Source of the DNA: Candidatus Peregrinibacteria bacterium CG10_big_fil_rev_8_21_14_0_10_49_16
Lineage (GTDB): Bacteria > Patescibacteriota > Gracilibacteria > Peribacterales > Peribacteraceae
Direction of reading: 5' to 3'
NCBI GenBank assembly: GCA_002772605.1
Contig: PFDS01000017.1
Span: 1 to 12,001, forward strand
Length of the DNA stretch: 12,001 nucleotides
Shown here: positions 1-5,717 of the stretch, piece by piece
How the letters are laid out: each line of letters begins with the position of its first letter
Numbering within the stretch: position 1 is the stretch's first letter
Program-made: the position numbers and the translations under genes
The notes under the pieces: generated by a model
Told to the model about the DNA's origin: nothing
The model's database searches: none
The model's input: the letters and a program-made list of their open reading frames with translations, nothing else

Positions 1-2135
1 TCGCCGCGTTCTGTTTTGTGGCGGCAGAAGGTACGCAGCAGCCGGAACAGGCGACATTTCAGTCGGGGAATCATGTAGCCTGTGAAGGCGTTCTCGAAGT
101 GTGTTGACCGTGCCTTGATGATGACATCGGACGGATGGTCGAATGGAAGACTGTCAATAATAAGGTGATGAGCAAGGTTTTCAGGAAGTTCCACTCCCTC
201 GTACATCCACGGAGTGAGGAGCCAAATCACGGCTCCGTCGAGCGCTGCGAACTCCGCTTGCATGCGGCCCAATCCTCCGCCCATACCCTGACAGAGGAGT
301 ATGGTGCCACGCTGTTCCAGTGGTTCCGTGTAGCGCACGAATAAGTCTTCGATCATGCGTTTGCTGCTGATGAGCACGATAGTTTTTCCTGTCGGCGGAT
401 CTGCAAAGAGGTCGGATAGTGTTCGGTCAGGGAAGTGTATAGGAAGGTGTTCCTGTTCTTGGGAAGTAATCTTATGGTGAATTTCTACAGGGAGTATTTC
501 TGTCAGAGGATCAATGTGTGGGGGGAGAAGAAGCGTGGTGGAGTGTTTCTTATACAGGTGGAGTGTGAGAAGGTGCGCGATGTTTTCCGGTGCGGCATGC
601 AGCACGGCGCTTCCCCTGCGTTGTTCCTCGATCCAGACGAGGTTGCCTTTAAGGGAAGCATGAAGAATACCGTAGAGGTTCTGTAACTGTTCCACCGTGC
701 GGTCCGGCAGATCATGTCGCTCAAGCAGAAGGTCGAGCTTCTCGCGCAGACCTTTGGTTTCCGGTAAACCGAAGTCCTGTTCTTCCAAGAAGTGGATATC
801 TTCACTACTGCGCACTTTCTCAATCCAGATTTCCAGAAGATCAACAAAACTTGTCAGTGGAGCGTCACGTTCGGCAGCCGCCCGCAAGCTGGTCACGGCA
901 CAGAAGTGTCCATACGCTTTCGTGGCAGTATCTTCCAACATGGATGCGTCATCGATAATGATGGCACTATTCTTCTGCATCCCAGCGTGTGCCGGATGTG
1001 CGTTGTCTGTGATGAAGCGTAACAGTTGACGGTGATCGAGAAGAAGAGTGGCGGGGAGGTTTTGGAATTGTTCCAGGTACACAGGAGAATGTTCTGATGC
1101 GGCAAGACGACCGCTCCAAATATCTTTTTCATCGCCATGCAGAGCGATATCCTCACGCGTTGCCGGAGAAAACCAGCGCAGCTTGATTGCCAGCGTAGCT
1201 TCGTCAGCCGTAAAGAAGTCCTGTTTCAAGAGAGCATCAACTGCCTTCTGTTCCGGAAGGAGAAATGGGGGGTAGAGAACTCGTGCATCCTCAGGCACGT
1301 TCGTACGCTCTACGGCTGCTTCCAAGTTTTTGACAGCGATCCAGTGCACCGTTGCTGTGTCTTGCGCACAGGAGCTCATGAGAGATTCGAGGGTGCAGGG
1401 AGAAAGGGTGTCTTCGAGTATGGTGACTGTAGATGTGTCACGGTGAGCGCTGTCGAGCCGTGATACACAGCATGTCGTCCTTCGACAGGGTTCAGGACGA
1501 CATGCTTTTTCCTCCCACAACACTCCCTTTCCTCCTTTTTCCGGCAAAACTTTTGCCAGCATGCGGTACCCCTCGCTACTTTTTCCAAAGATATCTTTTA
1601 CAATATTGAGCTTTTCATCAGGCAGGTCGTATAGACGTTCCCATATCTTAGAAAGGAGCTCCAGTGTGGCATGGACATCTCCCAATGCACGATGAGCGGG
1701 CTCGTGGTTGAGTTCGAGAACTTGGCTTAAGTAGCCCAGCGAATAACTTGCGAGTTCAGGATAGACCAGTGATGCGAGCATGGATGTGTCCACCCACGGC
1801 TTGTCGGTGAGATCGATTCGTTCTGCCTTCAGCATGCCGATATCAAAACTAACGTTTTGTCCGACAATGAGTGTCTCGTCCCCAATGTGATTCCAAATTT
1901 CCTCTCGCTGTTCCATGAGAGGCGGCTGTCCGTTCAGCATATCCGGACGGATGCGTGTGATGACCTGGACGTGCGGAGGGATGTCTTCGTCAATGGAGTA
2001 CAGGTGCTCGTATTCGTGTGTGACCTTTCCGTTTTTCACTTGTACAGAAGCAAATTCGATAATTCTGTTTGCCTTTGGCACAAAGCCCGTTGTTTCGGTA
2101 TCGAGAACAGTGAAGGATAGCTTTGGGAGCTTCAT
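1..2135 (-). CDS. DnaQ-type 3'-5' exonuclease fused to a degenerate DinG-like helicase region (3' end cut by window edge)
   Basis: The frame is open from ATG at 2135 to the left edge, giving 711 codons with the C-terminus outside the window. Residues 1 to about 185 are a DEDDh exonuclease: DTETTG (D12, E14), QNVSFD (D98) and HRALGD (H148, D153) are all present, so this domain should be active on DNA 3' ends. From about 300 onward the protein follows the DinG/XPD plan: IKLRWFSPATRED near 316-328, IIDDAS (395-398 replacing DEAH), LISSKR near 588-593, WMYEGVELP (643-651, like FWEGVD) and, at the cut end, CRLFRLLR in place of QxxGRxxR. No Walker A and no Fe-S cysteine cluster is visible, so I infer the helicase half does not hydrolyse ATP. 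A repeat pair inserts residues 211-234 in the interdomain linker. It lies 28 bp after nusA on the same strand, probably co-transcribed, without a Shine-Dalgarno. The exonuclease call is firm; cellular role (repair, RNA/DNA processing) is open. Confidence 0.85.
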   Translation of the reverse strand, partial: MKLPKLSFTVLDTETTGFVPKANRIIEFASVQVKNGKVTHEYEHLYSIDEDIPPHVQVITRIRPDMLNGQPPLMEQREEIWNHIGDETLIVGQNVSFDIGMLKAERIDLTDKPWVDTSMLASLVYPELASYSLGYLSQVLELNHEPAHRALGDVHATLELLSKIWERLYDLPDEKLNIVKDIFGKSSEGYRMLAKVLPEKGGKGVLWEEKACRPEPCRRTTCCVSRLDSAHRDTSTVTILEDTLSPCTLESLMSSCAQDTATVHWIAVKNLEAAVERTNVPEDARVLYPPFLLPEQKAVDALLKQDFFTADEATLAIKLRWFSPATREDIALHGDEKDIWSGRLAASEHSPVYLEQFQNLPATLLLDHRQLLRFITDNAHPAHAGMQKNSAIIIDDASMLEDTATKAYGHFCAVTSLRAAAERDAPLTSFVDLLEIWIEKVRSSEDIHFLEEQDFGLPETKGLREKLDLLLERHDLPDRTVEQLQNLYGILHASLKGNLVWIEEQRRGSAVLHAAPENIAHLLTLHLYKKHSTTLLLPPHIDPLTEILPVEIHHKITSQEQEHLPIHFPDRTLSDLFADPPTGKTIVLISSKRMIEDLFVRYTEPLEQRGTILLCQGMGGGLGRMQAEFAALDGAVIWLLTPWMYEGVELPENLAHHLIIDSLPFDHPSDVIIKARSTHFENAFTGYMIPRLKCRLFRLLRTFCRHKTERG
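1435..1468. repeat. Palindromic element copy A (GTGTCAYGGTGAGC type), in frame inside the exonuclease gene
   Basis: The arms are GTGTCACGG at the left and CCGTGATACAC at the right, pairing with a 2-base bulge around GTGAGCGCTGTCGAG. Read on the - strand it encodes the end of the inserted peptide, VSRLDSAHRDT (residues 224-234). The first 22 bases match the glycosyltransferase copy at 4931 at 19 positions. It abuts the second palindrome (1469-1506) directly, and together they span 72 bp. From memory, elements of this kind are dispersed in many bacterial genomes; I could not search for copies here. Confidence 0.75.
1469..1506. repeat. Perfect 13-bp inverted repeat (TCCTTCGACA...TCAGGA type), in frame inside the exonuclease gene
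   Basis: AGCATGTCGTCCT (1469-1481) is the exact reverse complement of AGGACGACATGCT (1494-1506), separated by a 12-base loop TCGACAGGGTTC. On the - strand it encodes ACRPEPCRRTTCC (residues 211-223), a cysteine- and arginine-rich stretch unlike the flanking sequence. The stem should form a stable hairpin in the mRNA in the middle of the gene. The loop and inner stem resemble widespread REP-like repeats, which is recalled knowledge and not a search result. Confidence 0.85.
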
Positions 2136-2163
2136 GAAAGGGAGAGTACAGGAAAATGCTGGT

Positions 2164-3318
2164 TTACTCTTTCGTTGCTTCCTGTTCTTCATGCAACATC
2201 GCCACTTCCACGGCTTCTCCTTTTAACTCGGCGAGCTTTGCTTTGAATGCCGGGAGTTCGTCGTAGTTATACATGTCGAGTTCGAATCCTGTGAGTTCTG
2301 TGGCCAGGCGAATATTTTGTCCTTTACGGCCAATGGCCATTGGCCGCTGCGCCTCCTCGACGAAGACGGCGGCGCGTTTCTTAATGCGTCGGCCGAGATC
2401 GTCGAGTTGTTCTTGGTCGTTCACAATAATCACAGCAGAGATAGATGCCGGTTGCAGTGAGGTGGAAATCAGCTTAATGGGATCGTCTGACCATTCGATC
2501 ATGTCAACGCGCTCGCCATTGAGTTCTTCCATGACCGCTTGGATACGCACGCCTTTTTGTCCAACGCAGGCCCCGATGGGGTCGATGCGCGGATCCTGAC
2601 TGCGTACGGCGACTTTACTGCGGAATCCAGGGTCGCGCGCAATGGCCATGATCTCCACGTCACCGTTGCGCACTTCGGGAATTTCCAGTTCCAGCAGCTT
2701 GCGTACGAGTTGGGGATGTGTGCGTGAAATACGTAGTTGCGGTCCCTTGCCCGTCATTTCCACCGTATCGAGGTATACGCGAATGCGTTTTCCGGTGTAG
2801 TAGTGTTCGCCGGGAATCTGTTCTCGCCATGGCAAACTCACTGCCATGCCTTCAATCTCGAGTGTTATCCAGTTGGGATCAACCTTTGTCACGGTGGCAG
2901 TCAGCAGCTCGTGCTCTCGTCCTTTAAATGTTTCGTACAAGCTCTGTTTTTCCGCTTCACCAATTTTTTGCAGGATCACTTGTTTTGCTGCCTGCGCAGC
3001 AATGCGTCCGTAGGAAGGAGGAGTCACATCAATTTCCAGTTCGTCACCAACCTCAATATCCGGTTTTATCTTCTGTGCTTCTCTGAGAAGAATCTCGAAG
3101 TGTTCATTCTCCACCTTTTCGACAACTTCTTTGATAAGCAGGATGGTTGGTCCTTCTGTTCCTTCATCAAGAAGCACGCGAATTTCCTGTTCTTTGTGTC
3201 CGTAGTCTTTTCGGTAGGCTGTAGCAATCGCCTGCTTGACGGCTTCGAGTACTTGCTCGGGTTTGACATTCTTTTCAGAACAGATCTGATTAATGGCGGC
3301 GACAAAGGAAGCTTTCAT
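2164..3318 (-). CDS. nusA: Transcription termination/antitermination factor NusA
   Basis: NusA binds RNA polymerase and nascent RNA, modulating pausing, intrinsic termination and antitermination. The 384-residue protein has the standard core: an N-terminal polymerase-binding domain (about 1-125), an S1 domain (about 135-200), KH1 with IGACVGQKGVRIQ (248-260; GQKG loop 253-256) and KH2 with MAIGRKGQNIR (327-337). It ends soon after KH2 with a short acidic tail, so the C-terminal acidic repeats of E. coli NusA are absent, as in many bacteria. Start at ATG 3318 (MKASFVAAINQ) matches the family N-terminus. No Shine-Dalgarno is present; the upstream bases are CACCTCACCC. The usual neighbours rimP and infB are absent; it sits between a DUF1189-like gene and the exonuclease gene, probably with its own promoter and a palindrome in its leader. 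Confidence 0.97.
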   Translation of the reverse strand: MKASFVAAINQICSEKNVKPEQVLEAVKQAIATAYRKDYGHKEQEIRVLLDEGTEGPTILLIKEVVEKVENEHFEILLREAQKIKPDIEVGDELEIDVTPPSYGRIAAQAAKQVILQKIGEAEKQSLYETFKGREHELLTATVTKVDPNWITLEIEGMAVSLPWREQIPGEHYYTGKRIRVYLDTVEMTGKGPQLRISRTHPQLVRKLLELEIPEVRNGDVEIMAIARDPGFRSKVAVRSQDPRIDPIGACVGQKGVRIQAVMEELNGERVDMIEWSDDPIKLISTSLQPASISAVIIVNDQEQLDDLGRRIKKRAAVFVEEAQRPMAIGRKGQNIRLATELTGFELDMYNYDELPAFKAKLAELKGEAVEVAMLHEEQEATKE

Positions 3319-3344
3319 GGGTGAGGTGATAGGGTGAAAACACC

Positions 3345-3361
3345 ATCCTGATGATCAGGAT
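3345..3361. promoter_or_regulatory. Palindrome in the nusA leader (possible operator or RNA hairpin)
   Basis: ATCCTGAT (3345-3352) and ATCAGGAT (3354-3361) are perfect inverted repeats around a single central base. The site lies 27 bp upstream of the nusA start and downstream of the candidate promoter, where a repressor or attenuating structure could act. A single centre base makes a tight RNA hairpin unlikely, so a dimeric protein site is the better guess. NusA autoregulation is known in other bacteria, but this sequence has no proven link to it. Confidence 0.35.
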
Positions 3362-3393
3362 AGTGAAGCATTCAAGAAAGTAATTCTATTTCC

Positions 3394-3421
3394 AGTATAC
3401 TCGAGTTTTACGCTTTAGCAA
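3394..3421 (-). promoter_or_regulatory. Candidate sigma70-type promoter for nusA
   Basis: On the - strand, TTGCTA (3421-3416) is followed after 16 bp by TATACT (3399-3394), matching 4/6 and 5/6 of the consensus hexamers. It overlaps the last codons of the DUF1189-like gene and would start transcription near 3386, giving nusA a leader of about 65-70 nt that contains the palindrome at 3345-3361. Promoter consensus in this lineage is not established, so this is tentative. Confidence 0.35.
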
Positions 3422-4334
3422 GCTTTTTTCTTGTGCTTTTTTGTGGCAATACAGTATGGAGAATCACGGTCATCCAAGTGAGCAAGTAGATGCCCGGCAG
3501 CCACCATAATGCGAATCCCAGTATGGTCGGAAGGAAAAATTTCAGAAGCACAGGTACGGTGGTACCGTGCAGCGACAAACGAAACACAGACCCGTACGTA
3601 CAAGTGCGTTTGAGGATCTTGTCGAAGAGGAGCCAGAGAATGAGGACGACAACCAGAAGGCTGATGAGTTGTCCAATCCAGAGGAAGAATCCACCGAAGA
3701 ATGGTGCAAGGGTGATGAGGAGAACGCCAAGCGTGACGAGGAGCACGGGGATCTTATCAGCAAGTGAGAAGGATGCACTGACGATGTCCTGATAGAGCAT
3801 TTGGTCAATCACCATATCGTTCTCAGTATCTTTCATGACCTCCTTGAGAGGAAGGACGCTGTATCCGCCTCGTTGATTTTCCGGATAGACGAAGAAGTCT
3901 TTGGTGAGAAGAAACATCGAACCGGAGTCTTGGTAGTCTTCTATGGAAGCACGCGTATTGATGGTCATGATACTATCAAAATGCAGATCTCCGTCTTCGA
4001 GAATGTCTTTAGGTACATGTTCTGGAAGTGGAATGGTATACGGCTCGCGCACGTTGGTTTGTGCTCCGTCTTTGCTCAGTGTGACAACAAGTTCTTCCGG
4101 ATAGAAATCAGGAGCCTCTTCTTTGTACTGCATGACCAAACGTTCCGCGTCGTCGATGCTTTGAAAGATTCCTATTGCGAGAGGAACAAGTTGAACAAAT
4201 AGTAAAACGACGAGTAGCCAGTAGAGATACCACAGTGATGGTGCAGACCGTTTACGTTTCAGCACTTCCTTGTAGAAAGCACTGTCCCAGATACTGCGCC
4301 AGATAGTGAGGAAGAAGTTTTGGATGAGCTTCAC
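3408..4334 (-). CDS. DUF1189-like integral membrane protein
   Basis: This is a predicted inner-membrane protein of unknown function, 308 residues from GTG 4334. It has a cytosolic N-terminus rich in aromatic and basic residues (1-35, FYKEVLKRKR near 20-29), TM1 at about 36-57, a soluble region of about 130 residues facing out (58-190), then hydrophobic segments at about 193-215, 216-237 and 268-295, and a basic tail. That order, with an FYKEV-type motif before TM1 and FRLSLHGTTVP (251-261) between the last helices, fits the DUF1189 family known mostly from Firmicutes. The frame stays open for another 44 codons upstream, but that part is only the other frame of the glycosyltransferase tail and a hairpin repeat, so GTG 4334 is preferred; it lacks a Shine-Dalgarno. 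It lies 76 bp downstream of the glycosyltransferase gene. The family call is by eye. Confidence 0.7.
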   Translation of the reverse strand: MKLIQNFFLTIWRSIWDSAFYKEVLKRKRSAPSLWYLYWLLVVLLFVQLVPLAIGIFQSIDDAERLVMQYKEEAPDFYPEELVVTLSKDGAQTNVREPYTIPLPEHVPKDILEDGDLHFDSIMTINTRASIEDYQDSGSMFLLTKDFFVYPENQRGGYSVLPLKEVMKDTENDMVIDQMLYQDIVSASFSLADKIPVLLVTLGVLLITLAPFFGGFFLWIGQLISLLVVVLILWLLFDKILKRTCTYGSVFRLSLHGTTVPVLLKFFLPTILGFALWWLPGIYLLTWMTVILHTVLPQKSTRKKLAKA

Positions 4335-4370
4335 AGGGTAACAGTGTAGCAGAAGCGTGCGTGCGCTGTA

Positions 4371-4393
4371 GAGACGCCATGATATGGCGTCTC
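4371..4393. repeat. 23-bp hairpin repeat (GAGACR family), copy 1
   Basis: GAGACGCCAT (4371-4380) and ATGGCGTCTC (4384-4393) pair perfectly over 10 bp around a 3-base loop GAT. GTA precedes it, giving the outer GTAGAGACG form. It lies between the glycosyltransferase stop and the DUF1189-like start, next to copy 2. As RNA it would form a compact hairpin without a U-tract, so it is unlikely to be a classic terminator. Confidence 0.8.
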
Positions 4394-4404
4394 CCGATGT
4401 AGAT

Positions 4405-4427
4405 GAGACACTACACCGTAGCGTCTC
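4405..4427. repeat. 23-bp hairpin repeat (GAGACR family), copy 2, containing the glycosyltransferase stop codon
   Basis: GAGACACTAC (4405-4414) and GTAGCGTCTC (4418-4427) pair over 10 bp with one mismatch around the loop ACC. TAC follows, giving the outer CGTCTCTAC form. The repeat forms the last codons of the glycosyltransferase gene (RDATV) and its TAG stop (4411-4413). It has the same length and geometry as copies 1 and 3 but different inner stem bases. Confidence 0.75.
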
Positions 4428-5283
4428 TACCCATCCCCTGCAAAAATGCCTTTGCGTGTCTGCCACGCATTGTCGGCAACACGGAGATCAGTCGGTACGT
4501 CCAGAGCTTCCATCCTTTGGGGAGGCGATCGAACTCCGGGCAGACAGACGCAAAATGCGCGGCAGATTTTCCAATGTGTTCCATACGTTTCAGGGAGTCC
4601 TCCAGTGTGAGGTGATGGTGGTGGAGCGCACGGGCGTCCGGTTCGTACATGAGTGAAATGCCTGCGTCACGCAGTCGCATGCCCCATTCGATATCTTCCC
4701 ACCCGTACAAGTCTACGTCTTCGCGGAACGTGGTCTTCCAGGCGATTTTTTTCGGAAGGCTGATATGACTGGTATACGTGAAACGGTGTTGGATGTCTTT
4801 GGGAATTTCTTTATGTGTGTACTCTTGTATCTTGTCATACCCGAATTGCCATCCTGTCTTATCGAGCCAGCGCATGACAGGAGTAATCTCAAGAGAGGGG
4901 TCCCACTGCGTGAAGCCGAGAACGGCATACGTGTCATGGTGAGCTGTGTCGAAGGATCTTTGGTGAGTGTATAGATGCATCTGACATGCTTGTGGTGCCA
5001 GGAATACGTCATCATTAATGAAGAGTACGTAGTCACCTTTTGCCTGCTCCACTCCGCGGTTGCGCGCGATACCCTGTTGGCTTTTAGGGATCGCAAAGCA
5101 GGTTAGGGGGAAAGACCAGACCAAATTAGCGAGCATGTCACTGGTTTTTGGGTCTTCCCCGTCAATCACGACGATGACCTCCAATTGATCCCGAATCGTT
5201 TGCTTCTCAATGGCATCCAGACACCGGCGCAGAATCTGCGCCCGGTCGCGTGTGGGAATGACGATGGAGAGTGGGGTATGCAT
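4411..5283 (-). CDS. Family 2 glycosyltransferase (GT-A fold)
   Basis: This likely transfers a sugar from a nucleotide-sugar donor to an envelope glycan or lipid; acceptor and donor cannot be read from sequence. The 290-residue protein begins with the GT2 strand LSIVIPTRDRA (5-15), has GIARNRGVEQAKGDYVLFINDD (71-92) ending in the metal-binding DxD-type NDD, and the acceptor-side motif GWEDIEWGMRLRDAG (194-208). No transmembrane segment is evident, so it is probably cytosolic or peripheral. ATG 5283 is chosen because MHTPLSIVIPTRDR matches family N-termini; an in-frame TTG at 5325 would add 14 residues. No Shine-Dalgarno. Two repeats affect it: residues about 108-118 come from a dispersed palindromic element, and the last residues plus stop come from a hairpin repeat. 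It is the first gene of the leftward group. Confidence 0.9.
   Translation of the reverse strand: MHTPLSIVIPTRDRAQILRRCLDAIEKQTIRDQLEVIVVIDGEDPKTSDMLANLVWSFPLTCFAIPKSQQGIARNRGVEQAKGDYVLFINDDVFLAPQACQMHLYTHQRSFDTAHHDTYAVLGFTQWDPSLEITPVMRWLDKTGWQFGYDKIQEYTHKEIPKDIQHRFTYTSHISLPKKIAWKTTFREDVDLYGWEDIEWGMRLRDAGISLMYEPDARALHHHHLTLEDSLKRMEHIGKSAAHFASVCPEFDRLPKGWKLWTYRLISVLPTMRGRHAKAFLQGMGRDATV
4931..4957. repeat. Palindromic element relative (GTGTCAYGGTGAGC type), in frame inside the glycosyltransferase gene
   Basis: The first 22 bases match the element at 1435 at 19 positions, in the same orientation relative to the gene and the same codon phase. On the - strand it encodes SFDTAHHDT (110-118), which resembles RLDSAHRDT in the exonuclease. 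The sequence continues GAAGGATCTTT, the form in which related elements end elsewhere. Here the right arm is no longer a complement of the left, so the copy is partial or decayed. It sits in a loop between the NDD motif and the strand AVLGF. Confidence 0.65.
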
Positions 5284-5293
5284 ATGAGTTAAG

Positions 5294-5325
5294 AGTATAG
5301 TGTAAATCTGTCCAAAACTTGACAA
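5294..5325 (-). promoter_or_regulatory. Candidate leftward promoter for the glycosyltransferase gene
   Basis: On the - strand, TTGTCA (5325-5320) is followed by CACTAT after 17 bp or TATACT (5299-5294) after 20 bp. Neither is an ideal combination. Either would place the transcript start within a few bases of the ATG at 5283, implying a nearly leaderless mRNA. The -35 box overlaps the rightward one on the opposite strand. Confidence 0.35.
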
Positions 5326-5349
5326 TTTTTAATATAGTACTAGTATAAA
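5319..5349 (+). promoter_or_regulatory. Candidate rightward sigma70-type promoter for the 5400 ORF-tsaB-secA group
   Basis: A perfect TTGACA (5319-5324) is followed after 16 bp by TAGTAT (5341-5346), or after 19 bp by TATAAA (5344-5349), in the most AT-rich stretch of the window. The overlapping palindromes TAGTACTA (5335-5342) and TACTAGTA (5338-5345) lie on the -10 region and could be an operator. A start near 5355 gives a leader of about 45 nt before the ATG at 5400. Confidence 0.5.
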
Positions 5350-5399
5350 AAAGCGATATTGCTGTTTCACGTGCTGAAAAGAGAAAGGATAGGTGTCCT

Positions 5400-5612
5400 A
5401 TGGATGAGTGTCTGGTGAAACTGACGCTCCGGTTTGATCCGCAACTCCAGAATATTCGAGGTGCGATCGAGCTATCGCATCCGAATACGGTTGTGGTGGT
5501 GGGAGATCACACCATTCATCATGGTGCTGAGGCCCAAAGAGTACTCAAGTTGGAAGTCAGTTCTCTAAAAGGTCGCTCGCATCATCCAACGAGTGTACGG
5601 ATGGTGCCTTAG
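5400..5612 (+). CDS. Small hypothetical protein, 70 residues
   Basis: I do not recognise this protein. It is short, soluble and slightly basic, with no signal peptide or membrane segment. Two likely beta strands are visible (CLVKLTLRF near 4-12 and NTVVVVGDHTI near 29-39), followed by a helix-like stretch AEAQRVLKLEV. Support for it being real: it is the first ORF after the strongest promoter candidate, and it is the only gene here with a good Shine-Dalgarno (AAAGGATAGG ending 6 nt before the ATG). A small hairpin, ATAGG (5389-5393) with CCTAT (5397-5401), would cover both the ribosome site and the start codon. Against: no family match by eye. It ends 105 bp before tsaB. It could be a leader peptide or a lineage-specific protein. 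Confidence 0.5.
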   Translation: MDECLVKLTLRFDPQLQNIRGAIELSHPNTVVVVGDHTIHHGAEAQRVLKLEVSSLKGRSHHPTSVRMVP

Positions 5613-5639
5613 TGACGCATGACTGCACCGATCGCCTTT

Positions 5640-5665
5640 CCCTCTGTCACAACGGTGGCAGAGGG
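5640..5665 (+). other. Strong stem-loop between the small ORF and tsaB
   Basis: CCCTCTGTCAC (5640-5650) pairs with GTGGCAGAGGG (5655-5665) over 11 bp, with one U-G wobble in RNA, around an AACG loop. The following bases are TTTACC, too poor in U for a confident intrinsic terminator. It begins 27 bp after the small ORF's stop, so it could be a weak terminator or 3' stabiliser, or another repeat. A second small stem, CCGTAT (5670-5675) with ATACGG (5683-5688), follows it. Confidence 0.45.
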
Positions 5666-5687
5666 TTTACCGTATCTCTGGAATACG

Positions 5688-5710
5688 GAGACGCTATGGT
5701 ATAGCGTCTC
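5688..5710. repeat. 23-bp hairpin repeat (GAGACR family), copy 3
   Basis: GAGACGCTAT (5688-5697) and ATAGCGTCTC (5701-5710) pair perfectly over 10 bp around the loop GGT, followed by TAC. It ends 7 bp before the tsaB start, where it would lie next to or under the initiating ribosome. It has the same geometry as the copies at 4371 and 4405, with compensating differences in the inner stem. Confidence 0.8.
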
Positions 5711-5717
5711 TACAGTT

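Noticed and set aside
375..405. PPTGKT (residues 580-585) in the exonuclease-helicase, resembling a Walker A
   Set aside because: It lies immediately before the LISSKR strand, which is helicase motif IV in the second RecA-like domain, far downstream of where Walker A belongs, and lacks the GxxxxGK spacing.
2737..3324. 195-residue + strand ORF
   Set aside because: It is antisense to the well-supported nusA gene, without family features; its length follows from nusA codon bias.
3600..3625. Another TTCGAC-type palindromic element (CTTGTCGAAGAGG)
   Set aside because: It encodes a natural stretch of a transmembrane protein, and lacks the arms and flanking bases of the repeat family.
4371..4427. 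Intrinsic terminators or a CRISPR array
   Set aside because: The stems have no following U-tract in either direction, there are only two adjacent units without spacers, and a third copy lies elsewhere.
4335..4466. 44-codon upstream extension of the DUF1189-like gene
   Set aside because: It is the alternative frame of the glycosyltransferase tail and the hairpin repeats; the family-like N-terminus starts at GTG 4334.
5284..5325. TTG start at 5325 for the glycosyltransferase (14 extra residues)
   Set aside because: GT2 proteins start close to the LSIVIPT strand, and the extension overlaps the candidate promoter.
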